Part shown: piece after piece, positions 31,265-40,273 of the stretch
Position numbering within the stretch: position 1 is the stretch's first letter
How the letters are laid out: each line of letters starts with the position of its first letter
Assembly (NCBI GenBank): GCA_027489535.1
Contig: JAIXZO010000006.1
Location: 62,001 to 126,000 of the forward strand
Source of the DNA: Hyphomicrobiales bacterium
GTDB lineage: Bacteria > Pseudomonadota > Alphaproteobacteria > Rhizobiales > Beijerinckiaceae
Direction of reading: 5' to 3'
Length of the DNA stretch: 64,000 bases
Program-made: the position numbers and the translations under genes
Notes under the pieces: model-generated
Told to the model about the DNA's origin: nothing
Database searches by the model: none
What the model saw: the letters and a program-made list of their open reading frames with translations, nothing else

Positions 31265-32281
31265 CTAGGCCGCAAATCGGATGCGGACGAGCGTACCCGG
31301 GCGGTCCGCCGGGCCGTGCCCCCGCAAGATGTCCAGCTTCGCGTCGATCTGCTCGGCCAAGTTCTTCATGATCCGCGAACCGAGCCCCTCCCCGGCCGCG
31401 TCGGACATGCCCGGCCCGTCATCGGCCAGATCGAGGACCCATTCCCCGTTCTCGCGGCGAATTTCGAGGCGCAGATTGAGCAGGCGCCCCGGCGTCGCGT
31501 GTTTGACCGAGTTGATGACGACCTCCGTGACCAAGAGGGCCAACGGCAGCATGCGGGGCAGATCGAGGATCAGCGGTTCGGCAGCCACCTCGCAGCTGGA
31601 TTTGATCTCACCCGACAGCGTCGAAAGTTCGGTGCAAAGTTCATGCAGCAGGTCGCCGACGGGGCGCTCCGCGGTTGCCGGCTCATAAAAGCGGCGATGC
31701 ACGCGGGACATCATGTCGATGCGTTCGATGGCCTCGGAAAGCGCGGTGTCGGGATCGCTCTCGCCGGCGCGCACGCGACGAAGCTGGAGCCTCAGGACTG
31801 CGCCGAGCAGAGCCATGTTGTTGGCGACGCGGTGCTGCAATTCCTGAAACAACACCGCGTGGCGTACCGACAGTCGCTCGGTGAGCGATTGCTCTTCCCG
31901 CAGGCTGCGCAAGGCCCGGTTCATCGCTTCGATGAGGACGATGTCGATCGCGACGATGAGAATGTAGAAGCCCATCGCGATGTAACCGTCGGGCCAGATC
32001 AGACCCCAGTCCCCGATCGGATGAATGAAATAATAATAGGACGCCGCGCCGCAAAGGATGCCGGCGAGGATGCCCGGCCCCAGCCCGCCGAAAAAGGTGG
32101 TCAGGATCACCGCAGGGAAAAACGTGATGAAGGGATACCCGGTCAGCCCGGGGCCGATCTGAAAACGGGCCCACAGCGCCAATCCGGACATCGTAGGGGC
32201 CAAAGCGTAACCGAAGACGGGACTGCGACGCAGAAGTTCGAGGCGGGCGCCCCACATCGCGGAGGGGACAAAGTCGGTCAT
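31265..32281 (-). CDS. Membrane-bound sensor histidine kinase (DUF4118 sensor, HWE/HisKA_2 type)
   Basis: Kinase of 338 aa. The N-terminal ~120 residues have about four membrane helices resembling DUF4118 (GYPFITFFPAVILTTFFGGLGPGILAGILCGAASYYYFI). A helical linker leads to the phospho-acceptor box FQELQHRVANNMALLGAVLRLQLRR. The HATPase domain shows LLVTEVVINSVKHA (N box) and LDLADDGPGMSD (G1). HWE/HisKA_2 kinases are common in alphaproteobacterial general stress and light responses. No response regulator lies next to it. An upstream ATG at 32320 would add 13 residues and cannot be excluded. Confidence 0.85.
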   Translation of the reverse strand: MTDFVPSAMWGARLELLRRSPVFGYALAPTMSGLALWARFQIGPGLTGYPFITFFPAVILTTFFGGLGPGILAGILCGAASYYYFIHPIGDWGLIWPDGYIAMGFYILIVAIDIVLIEAMNRALRSLREEQSLTERLSVRHAVLFQELQHRVANNMALLGAVLRLQLRRVRAGESDPDTALSEAIERIDMMSRVHRRFYEPATAERPVGDLLHELCTELSTLSGEIKSSCEVAAEPLILDLPRMLPLALLVTEVVINSVKHATPGRLLNLRLEIRRENGEWVLDLADDGPGMSDAAGEGLGSRIMKNLAEQIDAKLDILRGHGPADRPGTLVRIRFAA

Positions 32282-32481
32282 CGATACCTGCGGAACTTCA
32301 CTTCGGGGGAAAAGGGTCATCGCGAAACAACGACGAACCCCCTGCCGAAGTTCATGCGCGCCGCCGGTCGCGCAAGGTTCGACCGGCCCGCCTTCGTCGG
32401 GCGTGCGGTTGCATGTCGTTTCGGAAGTCGTATGAGGGATGGAATGCGAGCCCGCCCCGTCCGTTCCTTCACGAGGCCGAT

Positions 32482-33426
32482 GTGACCGTCGAACCGCGTT
32501 CCGCCTTTGCAGATTTGATCGACGCATGCCGCACATTGCCGTTGCTGCGCACCGCGATCGTCCACCCGTGCAACGACGCGGCCGTGGCGGCGGCGGCCGA
32601 GGCGCATGCGTTGGGGCTGATCGAACCCGTATTCGTGGGGCCTGCGGCCAAGATCCGCGCCGCCGCGGCGGCGGCGAAGGTCGATCTTTCGCCCTTCCGC
32701 GTCGTCGACGCCCCGCACAGCCACGCCGCGGCGGAGATCGCCGTGAAGATGGTCCGCGCCGGCGAGATCGAGGCGCTGATGAAGGGCAGCCTGCACACCG
32801 ACGAATTGATGGCGGCGGTAGTGGAGAAGGAGACCGGCCTGCGCACCGCGCGACGGATCAGCCATTGCTACGTGATGCACGTGCCCGCACATCCCGGCCC
32901 GCTGATCATCACCGACGCGGCGATCAACATCGCGCCGACGCTGGACGAGAAGGCCGACATCGTGCGCAACGCCGTCGACCTCGCCGTCGCGCTCGGCTTC
33001 GGCGAGGTGCGGGTGGCGGTGCTGTCGGCGACCGAGACCGTGAACCCCAAGGTGCCCTCCACCATCGAAGCCGCCGCGCTCTCCAAAATGGCGGATCGCG
33101 GGCAGATCACGGGGGCATGGGTGGACGGTCCGCTGGCGCTCGACAATGCCGTGGATCTCGGCGCGGCGGCGATCAAGAACATCGCCTCCCCCGTCTCCGG
33201 CCGGGCCAACGTGCTCGTGGTGCCGGACCTCGAATCCGGCAACATGCTCGCCAAGAGCCTGTCATTTCTCGCGGCGGCGGAGGCGGCCGGCATCGTGCTG
33301 GGCGCACGCGTGCCGATCATGCTGACGAGCCGATCGGACACCAAGCCCGCACGGCTCGCCTCCGCCGCCGTGGCCGTGCTGCTGGCGGACTTCAGACGGC
33401 GGACGCTCGCGGCCGTGGTGAGCTGA
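32482..33426 (+). CDS. pta: Phosphate acetyltransferase (Pta/Ptb family, short form)
   Basis: Cytoplasmic acyltransferase of 314 aa interconverting acetyl-CoA and acetyl phosphate. Motifs: TAIVHPCNDAAVAAAAEAHALGLIEPVFVGP, EALMKGSLHTDELMAAV, PLIITDAAINIAPTLDEKADIVRNAVDLA, and VDGPLALDNAVD. Layout is closer to phosphate butyryltransferase and the Pta domain of MaeB-like proteins than to long Pta; it lacks the DRTGG region. The GTG at 32482 is chosen because GAGG lies 5 nt upstream; an ATG at 32413 would add 23 residues and has no clear site. It is followed after 4 nt by ackA. Confidence 0.85.
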   Translation: MTVEPRSAFADLIDACRTLPLLRTAIVHPCNDAAVAAAAEAHALGLIEPVFVGPAAKIRAAAAAAKVDLSPFRVVDAPHSHAAAEIAVKMVRAGEIEALMKGSLHTDELMAAVVEKETGLRTARRISHCYVMHVPAHPGPLIITDAAINIAPTLDEKADIVRNAVDLAVALGFGEVRVAVLSATETVNPKVPSTIEAAALSKMADRGQITGAWVDGPLALDNAVDLGAAAIKNIASPVSGRANVLVVPDLESGNMLAKSLSFLAAAEAAGIVLGARVPIMLTSRSDTKPARLASAAVAVLLADFRRRTLAAVVS

Positions 33427-33430
33427 CGGC

Positions 33431-34624
33431 ATGGACCGCCATATCCTCGTGCTCAATGCGGGGTCGTCGAGCATCAAGTTCGGCCTGTTCCGCTTTTCGG
33501 CCGAGGGCCGCGAGGACGAGCTGCTGCGCGGCGCGATCGACGGGCTGGGCGACGTGCCGCGTTTTCGCGTTCGCGACCCGTCGGGCGCGCTTATGGAAGA
33601 CGCCGCCGTGCCGCCGGATTCGGAAGGCCCGCATGCCGGCGCCCTGCGCCTGCTGACGACGTGGATCGATACGCATTTAGACGACGATGCAGTCGCCGCG
33701 ATCGGCCATCGCGTCGTGCATGGCGGCGAGGCGTTCACATCGCCGGTCAGAATCACGCCGGAGGCGCTGGTCCAGATGGAGGCGCTGTCGCCCCTCGCCC
33801 CGCTGCATCAGCCGCACAATCTCGCGCCGATGCGGTTGCTGGCGCGGCTGTTTCCCGACGTGCCGCAGGTCGCATGCTTCGACACCGCCTTCCACGCGAC
33901 CATGCCGCCGCTCGCGCGCATGTTCGCGATCCCGCGCGATTGGACGGAGCGCGGCATGCGCCGCTACGGGTTTCACGGGCTGTCCTACGAATATGTGGCG
34001 GGGCTGCTGGCCTCGCTCGATCCCCGGCTCGCACGGGGCCGCACGCTCGTCGCGCATCTCGGGAGCGGCGCAAGCCTGTGCCTGCTGGAGGAGGGCCGCA
34101 GCGTGGCCACCAGCATGGGCCTGTCCGCGCTGGACGGGTTGATGATGGGCACGCGCTCGGGCGCGCTCGACCCGGGCGTGATTTTTCACCTGATGCGACA
34201 AGGCATGAGCGCGGACGCGATCGAACATGCGCTTTATTCCGGCTCGGGACTGTTGGGCGTGTCGGCGCTGTCGGGGGACATGCGCAAGCTGCGCGCCGCG
34301 CAGGCGACCTCCGCCCCGGCGCGCGAGGCCGTCGCATTGTTCACGCGCACGCTGATCGGCGAGATCGGTCGGATGATCGCGCTTGCGCGCGGCATCGACG
34401 GCCTCGTCTTCACCGCGGGCATCGGCGAAAACGACGCGCAATTGCGCGCCGACGTGCTGGAGGCCTTGGCCTGGGCGGGCTTCCGGCTTGACGTCGCCCG
34501 AAACTCTGCAGGCGAAGGCGTGATCACGACGGACGACGGGCCGTGCGCCCGGGTGGTGCGCACCGACGAGGAACGGATGATTGCCCGCCACACGCATCGA
34601 ACGGCACTCCAAAGCCAGGCCTGA
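33431..34624 (+). CDS. ackA: Acetate kinase
   Basis: Cytoplasmic kinase of 397 aa converting acetyl phosphate plus ADP to acetate plus ATP (reversible). Motifs: ILVLNAGSSSIKFGLF (signature 1), GHRVVHGG, ACFDTAFHATMP, RYGFHGLSYEYVAG (signature 2), VAHLGSGASLC, MGTRSGALDPGV, and VFTAGIGENDAQLR. With pta it forms the standard acetate/acetyl-CoA module; in alphaproteobacteria such pairs also serve C2 turnover during polyhydroxyalkanoate or taurine metabolism. Confidence 0.95.
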   Translation: MDRHILVLNAGSSSIKFGLFRFSAEGREDELLRGAIDGLGDVPRFRVRDPSGALMEDAAVPPDSEGPHAGALRLLTTWIDTHLDDDAVAAIGHRVVHGGEAFTSPVRITPEALVQMEALSPLAPLHQPHNLAPMRLLARLFPDVPQVACFDTAFHATMPPLARMFAIPRDWTERGMRRYGFHGLSYEYVAGLLASLDPRLARGRTLVAHLGSGASLCLLEEGRSVATSMGLSALDGLMMGTRSGALDPGVIFHLMRQGMSADAIEHALYSGSGLLGVSALSGDMRKLRAAQATSAPAREAVALFTRTLIGEIGRMIALARGIDGLVFTAGIGENDAQLRADVLEALAWAGFRLDVARNSAGEGVITTDDGPCARVVRTDEERMIARHTHRTALQSQA

Positions 34625-34761
34625 ACGCGCATCGCGGCAGCGGCCGAGGTGCACGGCGCGCCGGCGCGGACCCGCTTTTCGGGCCGCCTCTGCACCCGAA
34701 GCTGAACCCTTTCGCCCCCTCGGGAATTGACGGGCGTGGATTTCATTGAAGGAGAGTTCAG

Positions 34762-35448
34762 ATGCGCACCACCCTTGCAGCCGTTCTTCTGGCCGGCATA
34801 GCCGCCGGCCCCGTACTGGCCCAGACCTCGACGTCGCCGGGCACGACCACGGCACCCGGTTCGACCATGCCGAGCCCGACAGCGCCGGGCGTGACCACGA
34901 CCACGACCACGACCGGCGCGCTCGCGCCCCTCGCCGTCGCGGCCCCGGGACAGATGCTCGGCTCCGATCTGCGCGGCACCCGCATCTACGGGGCCAACAA
35001 CGAAAACATCGGCGAAGTGGACGACATCCTGATCGACCGTGACGGCCGCATCGCGGCGCTGCTGGTCGGCGTGGGCGGCTTCCTCGGCATCGGCGAGAAG
35101 AACGTCGCCATCCCGATGCAGGCGTTCGAAATCGTGATGGAAAAACGCAGCGACACCACCGCGAGCGTGCGCAGCGGCACGGGGACGGGGACGACCGGCA
35201 CCGGCACGACTACCGGCACCTCCGGCACCACGGCCGGCGGCACTGCGGGCACCACCACCACGACCACGACGACCACGGGCGCCACGGCCGCGAACACGAC
35301 CCGCTACGGCACGATCGACCCGGACCATCTGGTGCTCCGCAACATGACGAAGGCGGACCTGCAGAACGCTCCGAGCTTCGGCCGCACCGGATCGACCACC
35401 GGCACCGGCACGACGGGCACGGGCACGACGAACGCCCCGCGCCAGTAA
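34762..35448 (+). CDS. Exported PRC-barrel protein with Thr/Gly-rich low-complexity tails
   Basis: Predicted protein of 228 aa, with AAGGAGAG 6-8 nt upstream of the ATG. Signal peptide MRTTLAAVLLAGIAAGPVLAQ, then a Thr/Pro-rich linker. A PRC-barrel domain follows (~60-128: GQMLGSDLRGTRIYGANNENIGEVDDILIDRDGRIAALLVGVGGFLGIGEKNVAIP). The rest is dominated by Thr-Gly-Thr tracts. PRC-barrel proteins of this exported type are frequent in Hyphomicrobiales and often stress-related, but the role is not established. The tails are low complexity and likely unstructured. Confidence 0.8.
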   Translation: MRTTLAAVLLAGIAAGPVLAQTSTSPGTTTAPGSTMPSPTAPGVTTTTTTTGALAPLAVAAPGQMLGSDLRGTRIYGANNENIGEVDDILIDRDGRIAALLVGVGGFLGIGEKNVAIPMQAFEIVMEKRSDTTASVRSGTGTGTTGTGTTTGTSGTTAGGTAGTTTTTTTTTGATAANTTRYGTIDPDHLVLRNMTKADLQNAPSFGRTGSTTGTGTTGTGTTNAPRQ

Positions 35449-35499
35449 CCCACGCCGTCCGCACGGGCCTCGGCCCGCACGGCGCAATGCCGTCGACAC

Positions 35500-35535
35500 G
35501 CAAACGCCGCCCCTCAAACGAGGGGCGGCGTTTGC
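35500..35535. other. 15-bp perfect hairpin downstream of the PRC-barrel gene
   Basis: Stem 35500-35514 with 35521-35535, loop CAAACG. It lies 51 nt after the PRC-barrel stop. There is no T run on either side, so it may be an attenuated terminator or an mRNA 3'-end stabiliser rather than a classical intrinsic terminator. The remaining spacer to the tRNA (35536-35724) shows nothing else recognisable. Confidence 0.6.
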
Positions 35536-35724
35536 ACGAGAAGGGGAGCCGGATGACCGGTCGGCCCGGTCGAACGCCTGCGGCGCTCCTGCGACGGGGG
35601 CGAGCAGGAAGTCCTTCGGCGGAGGCCGGACGATTGCAGAGCAGCACCCCGCCGCGGTTTCGACCGAAGGATCACCTTCGCCTTGCAATGCCTCCGGGCC
35701 TCGGGCATACACGAGGCCGCTTGC

Positions 35725-35815
35725 GGAGCGGTGGCCGAGAGGCTGAAGGCACTCGTTTGCTAAATGAGCAGGCCCCAAAAGGGTCTCGCGGGTTCGAATC
35801 CCGCCCGCTCCGCCA
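35725..35815 (+). tRNA. tRNA-Ser (anticodon GCU)
   Basis: A 91-nt class II tRNA. Acceptor stem GGAGCGG (35725-35731) pairs with CCGCTCC (35805-35811), followed by discriminator G and encoded CCA (35813-35815). The anticodon loop is TTGCTAA within a CTCGT/ATGAG stem (one G-U pair), giving anticodon GCU for AGC/AGU. The long variable arm and GGTTCGAATCC T-arm are present. No integrase or duplicated 3' end was seen nearby, so no sign of use as an integration site. Confidence 0.97.
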
Positions 35816-36022
35816 AGCCGTTCTCCTCCTGAGATGGTGTTCATCCCGAGCGGTCGAGCGCTTGTTCCGCTGCCTGTTTCCACTGTCGGGGTGATCGAGC
35901 CGCCGCGCGGAAGCGGGGCGCAAGGGTACGGCGAAATCCCGCCTTGATCGTACGGGCCGGGGCAAGTTAGCTGCAGCATGAGCACGACGCAGGCCTGCGT
36001 TCGTCATCGAGGCCCGTCCGCC

Positions 36023-37273
36023 ATGCTTCATGCGCTTCGTCTCTTTCTGCCGTTCGCAGCGGGTTACTTCCTGTCGTTCCTGCTGCGGAATACGAACGCG
36101 ATCATCGCGCCGGACCTGACGCGCGAATTGGGCTTTTCCGCCGCCGATCTGGGGCTTTTGACCTCGGCCTATCTGCTCACCTTCGCGTCTTTCCAACTGC
36201 CGCTCGGCGTGCTGCTGGACCGTTACGGGCCGCGCCGGGTCGAGGCCGCGCTGCTGCTGGCGGCAGCTTGCGGCAGCGCATGGTTTGCCGTCGGCGAAGG
36301 ATTGGCGGAACTGGCCGCCGCCCGCGCGCTGATCGGCCTGGGGGTGTGCGCCTGCCTCATGGGTTCATTCAAGGCCTTCGCCCTCTGGTATCCGCCGGAA
36401 CGGCTGGCCGCGCTCAATTCCGCGGTGATGGTCGCAGGCGGATTGGGCGCGCTGACCGCCACGACCCCGCTGGTCCATGCCGTCGAGGCCTTCGGGTGGC
36501 GCGGTCTGTTCGGCGGATTTACGGTTTTGACGACACTGGCCGCCCTTGCCGTGTTCTCCACGCCGGAAAAGAGGAGCACCGCCCGCGTCGGCACGTTCGG
36601 CGAACAGGTGCAGGCGCTGCGCGCGATCGCCGGCAGCCGCGTGTTTTGGAACTACGCACCCATGGCAGCGGCGGGCTTCGGCGGCTTCATCGCATTGCAG
36701 GGCCTCTGGGCCGTTCCTTGGATCATGGAGGTCAACGGCGCGACGCGCGAAACGGCGGCGTTCCACATGCTGCTGGCCACCTCCGCCATGGTCTGCGGAT
36801 GGCTCGGAACCGCGGTCTTCGTGGAACCCCTGAGCCGACGGGGCATCGCGCCCGCCCGTCTGATGGCGTTCGCGCATGCGGCGTGTCTCGGCATCATGCT
36901 GCTGCTCTGGCTGGATGCGGGCGACAGCAGAATTCTCTGGTTCGCGTTGGGCGCACTGTTCGCCGTCGGCCACATCGTCTTCGCCGAGATCACGCAACGC
37001 TTCCCGGTGGCGTTGTCGGGTCGCGTGAACACGATGCTGAACCTTTGCATTTTCATGGGGGCTTTTGCGGTGCAGTCGGGCTACGGCCTCGTGCTCGGCG
37101 CGGCCGTCTCCGGCGGATCGACGCCGGCCGAAGCGCAGCGCATCGCCTTCGGAACGCTCGCGGCGCTGCAAGCCGCAGGCTTCGGCTGGTTCGTCCTGAA
37201 CACGCTGCGGGTCAGGCCGCCGCTCGACATCGCCGCCGAGGCGACGCCGCCCGAACCGTCCCGACCGTCATAG
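36023..37273 (+). CDS. Major facilitator superfamily transporter
   Basis: Inner-membrane carrier of 416 aa with about twelve helices. Opening LFLPFAAGYFLSFLLRNTNAIIAPDLTRELGFSAADLGLLTSAYLLTFASFQLPLGVLLDRYGPRR contains the MFS loop 2-3 motif (GVLLDRYGPRR). Also FKAFALWYPPERLAALNSAVMVAGGLGAL. The ATG at 36023 is preferred over one at 35978 because GAGG lies upstream and the extra 15 residues are polar. Substrate unknown. It stands alone after the tRNA gene. The 249 bp after it, before the next likely gene, hold nothing recognisable. Confidence 0.85.
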   Translation: MLHALRLFLPFAAGYFLSFLLRNTNAIIAPDLTRELGFSAADLGLLTSAYLLTFASFQLPLGVLLDRYGPRRVEAALLLAAACGSAWFAVGEGLAELAAARALIGLGVCACLMGSFKAFALWYPPERLAALNSAVMVAGGLGALTATTPLVHAVEAFGWRGLFGGFTVLTTLAALAVFSTPEKRSTARVGTFGEQVQALRAIAGSRVFWNYAPMAAAGFGGFIALQGLWAVPWIMEVNGATRETAAFHMLLATSAMVCGWLGTAVFVEPLSRRGIAPARLMAFAHAACLGIMLLLWLDAGDSRILWFALGALFAVGHIVFAEITQRFPVALSGRVNTMLNLCIFMGAFAVQSGYGLVLGAAVSGGSTPAEAQRIAFGTLAALQAAGFGWFVLNTLRVRPPLDIAAEATPPEPSRPS

Positions 37274-37530
37274 CTCGCCCGCTCGGCGCGAGCTGAAACT
37301 CCGGCGGGTTCTCTTACGCACAGGCCGCCGCCTCGGAATGTTTCAAGTTTTCCGAATGCCTTTCAAACCCGGTCAAGGACGTTTGAACTCGGGGGCCAGA
37401 AGGTTATGGCGCGGGGCGTCGATTGTGGGCGATAGGAAACAATACAAGCGACAACGCAACTTGCGAAGGCGGCTACCGCATGTTGAGTGACGGACAACCT
37501 TGATGATCCCCGGGCGACGAACGTTCACGA

Positions 37531-38112
37531 ATGAAATTCCTGATCCTTCTTCTCGCCGGGATGTGCGTTTCCTCTCTGTCGGCGGGCTCGGCGATCGGCG
37601 GGCCGGTGACGGACGTTCTCGAGGCGACTTATCTCGTGGGCATCAAGGAGGGGTCGAGCCTTTCCGACATCGCTTATGAAGCGAGCACCCGCACCTACGA
37701 GTTGCGCGACGGAACGGTTCTCGATCTCGAGAAATGGTACGGCCGCAAGACCGTCGACATGCGGTTCGACTTCATGACGCAGACGAGCGAACGCACGGGC
37801 ATTCTTTGGGGCTTCAGCACCGGCGAGCGGGGCAAGAAATACAAGATCGAGCCGGCGCTGCGCATCGGCTTGATCGGACTGCTTCAACCGATGCCCGCGA
37901 GTACTCTTTCGTTCTCGATCACGACCACTTTCGCTGGCCGACTTCGAGAGCGCAGCTGCACCGCGACCTATTTCGACGACGGCGAGGCGGAGCCGGTGAA
38001 TTGCCGCTTGGCCGCGACCGTGATTGAGCCGGCGGAAACTCTACGCTACCTATGGAATGTAAGACCTCCGGACCACACGCGGCTCGGGTTCCGATACCTG
38101 CTTCAGTTCTGA
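37531..38112 (+). CDS. Exported protein of unknown function, possible small outer-membrane protein
   Basis: Predicted protein of 193 aa. Signal peptide MKFLILLLAGMCVSSLSAGSAIG, then a region of alternating polar and hydrophobic residues. It ends in HTRLGFRYLLQF, a terminal Phe with alternating aromatics as in outer-membrane beta-barrel signals. One Cys pair lies at ~138 and ~153 (RSCTATYF...PVNCRL). No family recognised. It is followed after 16 nt by the subtilisin-like protease gene, so the two are probably co-transcribed. A periplasmic chaperone or inhibitor for the protease is the main alternative to a membrane role. Confidence 0.55.
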   Translation: MKFLILLLAGMCVSSLSAGSAIGGPVTDVLEATYLVGIKEGSSLSDIAYEASTRTYELRDGTVLDLEKWYGRKTVDMRFDFMTQTSERTGILWGFSTGERGKKYKIEPALRIGLIGLLQPMPASTLSFSITTTFAGRLRERSCTATYFDDGEAEPVNCRLAATVIEPAETLRYLWNVRPPDHTRLGFRYLLQF

Positions 38113-38128
38113 GTCCCATCGAGAGGCC

Positions 38129-39085
38129 ATGATCGTGTCGACACGTACCGTTCTCTTCGCTTCAGTTCTTACCGTCGCGGCATTCGGTTCCGGCCTTTCG
38201 GGCGCGCTAGCCGGCGAGGTAGCTCCCGCGATCGGCCCTCTCGGTGCGGGCCCGGCCTTCTCGACCTCGGCCGTTCAGCCGTGGATGAGCCCCGAGATCG
38301 GCGACGCCTGGCGCCAAGGCTACAAGGGCAGCGGAGTCACGATCACGGTGATCGACGACTTCAAGAGCGGCAATTTCTACTATGGCAATTTGGGCGCGGG
38401 GACGCAGGCCCGGAGGCACGGGGAGTGGACGACGCTGGAAGCGAGCATGATCGCGCCGTCGGCCACCATGCGCACTCAGGACTTTTCGTCGGGGCAGACG
38501 GTTCGCCTCAATCGCGGCATGAACGTGCTCAACCTCAGCTACGGCATGTATGCCGCAGCGGGCTACAGCGCCAACCAGATCGGCTGGAGCGCTCAGGAAA
38601 GCTCGATCATCTCCTATGCCAAGAACGGTCAGGCCGTGATTGCGAAGGCGGCGGGCAACGACCGCGTCGCGGTAGGAGCGGCCAACGCAGCCGGTCAGGT
38701 CGATTATTTGAACGCCGCCCTGATCGGCGCTCCGACGGCGATCTTCGTCGGCGCTCTCGATCGCAACGGCACTCCGGAGCAGAAGGCGGCCTTGGCCTAT
38801 TACTCCAACTTCGCGGGCGACAATGTCGCCGTCCAGAACAAGTTCCTGACCGTCGGCGTGCGCGGCGACGTGACCGGGCTGTATGGAACCTCGTTCGCAG
38901 CACCTGTCATAGCGGGTTACGCGGCCGTGCTGGGAAGCAAGTTCACCAAGGCCACGCCGACGCAGATCACCAATCAGCTCCTCACGTCGGCGCGCACCGA
39001 TACGATCCAAGGCTACAGCGCCTCGATCCATGGCCGCGGCGAAGCCAGCATCTCCCGCGCACTCGCCCCGAAGGTCATCCAGTAA
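38129..39085 (+). CDS. Secreted subtilisin-like serine protease (S8 family)
   Basis: Predicted protein of 318 aa. Signal peptide MIVSTRTVLFASVLTVAAFGSGLSGALA. Catalytic residues: Asp in VTITVIDDF (~76), His in RRHGEWTTLEA (~97), oxyanion Asn in IAKAAGNDR (~177), Ser in YGTSFAAPVIAGYAAVL (~255), all present and correctly ordered. The Asp-His spacing is short and the His motif departs from the usual HGTHVAG. There is no C-terminal autotransporter barrel, in contrast to many proteobacterial S8 proteases with a similar GTSFAAP region. Paired with the preceding 193-aa protein. No propeptide domain was recognised. Confidence 0.8.
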   Translation: MIVSTRTVLFASVLTVAAFGSGLSGALAGEVAPAIGPLGAGPAFSTSAVQPWMSPEIGDAWRQGYKGSGVTITVIDDFKSGNFYYGNLGAGTQARRHGEWTTLEASMIAPSATMRTQDFSSGQTVRLNRGMNVLNLSYGMYAAAGYSANQIGWSAQESSIISYAKNGQAVIAKAAGNDRVAVGAANAAGQVDYLNAALIGAPTAIFVGALDRNGTPEQKAALAYYSNFAGDNVAVQNKFLTVGVRGDVTGLYGTSFAAPVIAGYAAVLGSKFTKATPTQITNQLLTSARTDTIQGYSASIHGRGEASISRALAPKVIQ

Positions 39086-39301
39086 GGCGAGCGTTCGCAG
39101 ATGCGCGTGCCGCCGTCATCCAGGTCGGACGGCATGCGAAGTCGCAAGCGTCCTTGACGGCCGTCGGAGCGATGCGGCACCTTGCGAGCCGACCGCGACG
39201 GACCATTCTTTCCGCCGCAGTCGAATACGACTGAATATTTCTAAGTTTTATTTTGCCGTCTCTGCGTTTGCGTCGACGAAAAGGCATTTGACGAGCTCAA
39301 A

Positions 39302-40273
39302 ATGATTGATCCGCGTTTTGAATTTCAGCCGGTCGCCATGGATTTGGAAGGACTGTCGATCGTCGTTCCTTGCTACTGCGAGGAAGCGGGGCTGCAGGCC
39401 CTTCATTCCCGCGCGACCGCTGCGGCGGAAGCGCTTTTCGGGGACGAGTTCGAACTCATTCTCGTCGACGACGGCTCCACGGACCGCACATGGATCGGAA
39501 TCGAGGCGCTTCGTGCGACGGACCCGCGGGTCGTCGGCGTGCGCCTGTCCAGAAATTTCGGACATCAACTCGCGCTGACGGCCGGGCTTTCCGTGGTGCG
39601 TCGCAAGCTCGTCCTCGTTCTGGATGCGGATCTTCAAGATCCGCCCGAGTTGCTCGGCCCGATGCTCGACCTCATGAACTCCGAAAATGCCGAAGTGGTC
39701 TACGGCCGCCGCCGGTCGCGCGACGGCGAGACATGGTTCAAGAAGACGTCCGCGAAGCTGTTCTACAAGCTGCTGGCCGGCGCATCCAAGGTCGCGATCC
39801 CCGGCGACGCCGGCGATTTCCGGCTGATGACCGCGCGGATCGTGCGCGTGCTGGTCGGGATGCCGGAAAAGGACCGCTTCGTCCGGGGCATGATCGCATG
39901 GCTCGGCTTCAAGCAGGTGCCCTTCGTCTACGACCGTCAGGCGCGGTTCGCGGGAGAGACGAAATACCCTTTGCGCAAGATGCTGCGTTTCGCGCTGGAT
40001 GCCTTTCTCGGCTTCTCGATGAGCCTGCTGCGTATTTCGACGATTTTCTCAGTCGTCGCGATGATCGTGATCATCATCCTCGCCGCGTATTCGCTGATCC
40101 AATGGGCGAGAGGAAACACGATCGAGGGCTGGACCAGTCTCGCGCTGCTCAGCACCTTCATCGGGGCCAGCCAATTGGTGGTGATGAGCATCATCGGGGA
40201 ATATGTCGGCCGCATCTACATCGCCTCCAAGGAGCGACCGCTCTTCGTGATCGACCGGATCGTCCGAAGCTGA
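39302..40273 (+). CDS. GtrB/ArnC-like glycosyltransferase (GT2, polyprenyl-phosphate type)
   Basis: Protein of 323 aa. GT2 catalytic domain ~16-240 with LSIVVPCYCEEAGLQALH, ELILVDDGSTDRT, VRLSRNFGHQLALTAGL and the metal-binding LVLVLDADLQDPPELL. Two C-terminal membrane helices follow (LLRISTIFSVVAMIVIIILAAYSLI and TSLALLSTFIGASQLVVMSIIGEYVGRIY). This layout is that of enzymes transferring a sugar from a nucleotide donor to undecaprenyl phosphate, ahead of surface-glycan modification. An internal ATG at 39338 is possible but has no ribosome-binding site. It is monocistronic, in a locally AT-rich upstream context (39230-39300). Confidence 0.9.
   Translation: MIDPRFEFQPVAMDLEGLSIVVPCYCEEAGLQALHSRATAAAEALFGDEFELILVDDGSTDRTWIGIEALRATDPRVVGVRLSRNFGHQLALTAGLSVVRRKLVLVLDADLQDPPELLGPMLDLMNSENAEVVYGRRRSRDGETWFKKTSAKLFYKLLAGASKVAIPGDAGDFRLMTARIVRVLVGMPEKDRFVRGMIAWLGFKQVPFVYDRQARFAGETKYPLRKMLRFALDAFLGFSMSLLRISTIFSVVAMIVIIILAAYSLIQWARGNTIEGWTSLALLSTFIGASQLVVMSIIGEYVGRIYIASKERPLFVIDRIVRS

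Noticed and set aside
35500-35535. Classical intrinsic terminator after the PRC-barrel gene
   Set aside because: The 15-bp hairpin is perfect but no T tract follows on either strand, so it is listed only as a hairpin.
35725-36022. Integration site / genomic island beside tRNA-Ser
   Set aside because: No integrase, no repeat of the tRNA 3' end downstream and no change in codon use in the following MFS gene.
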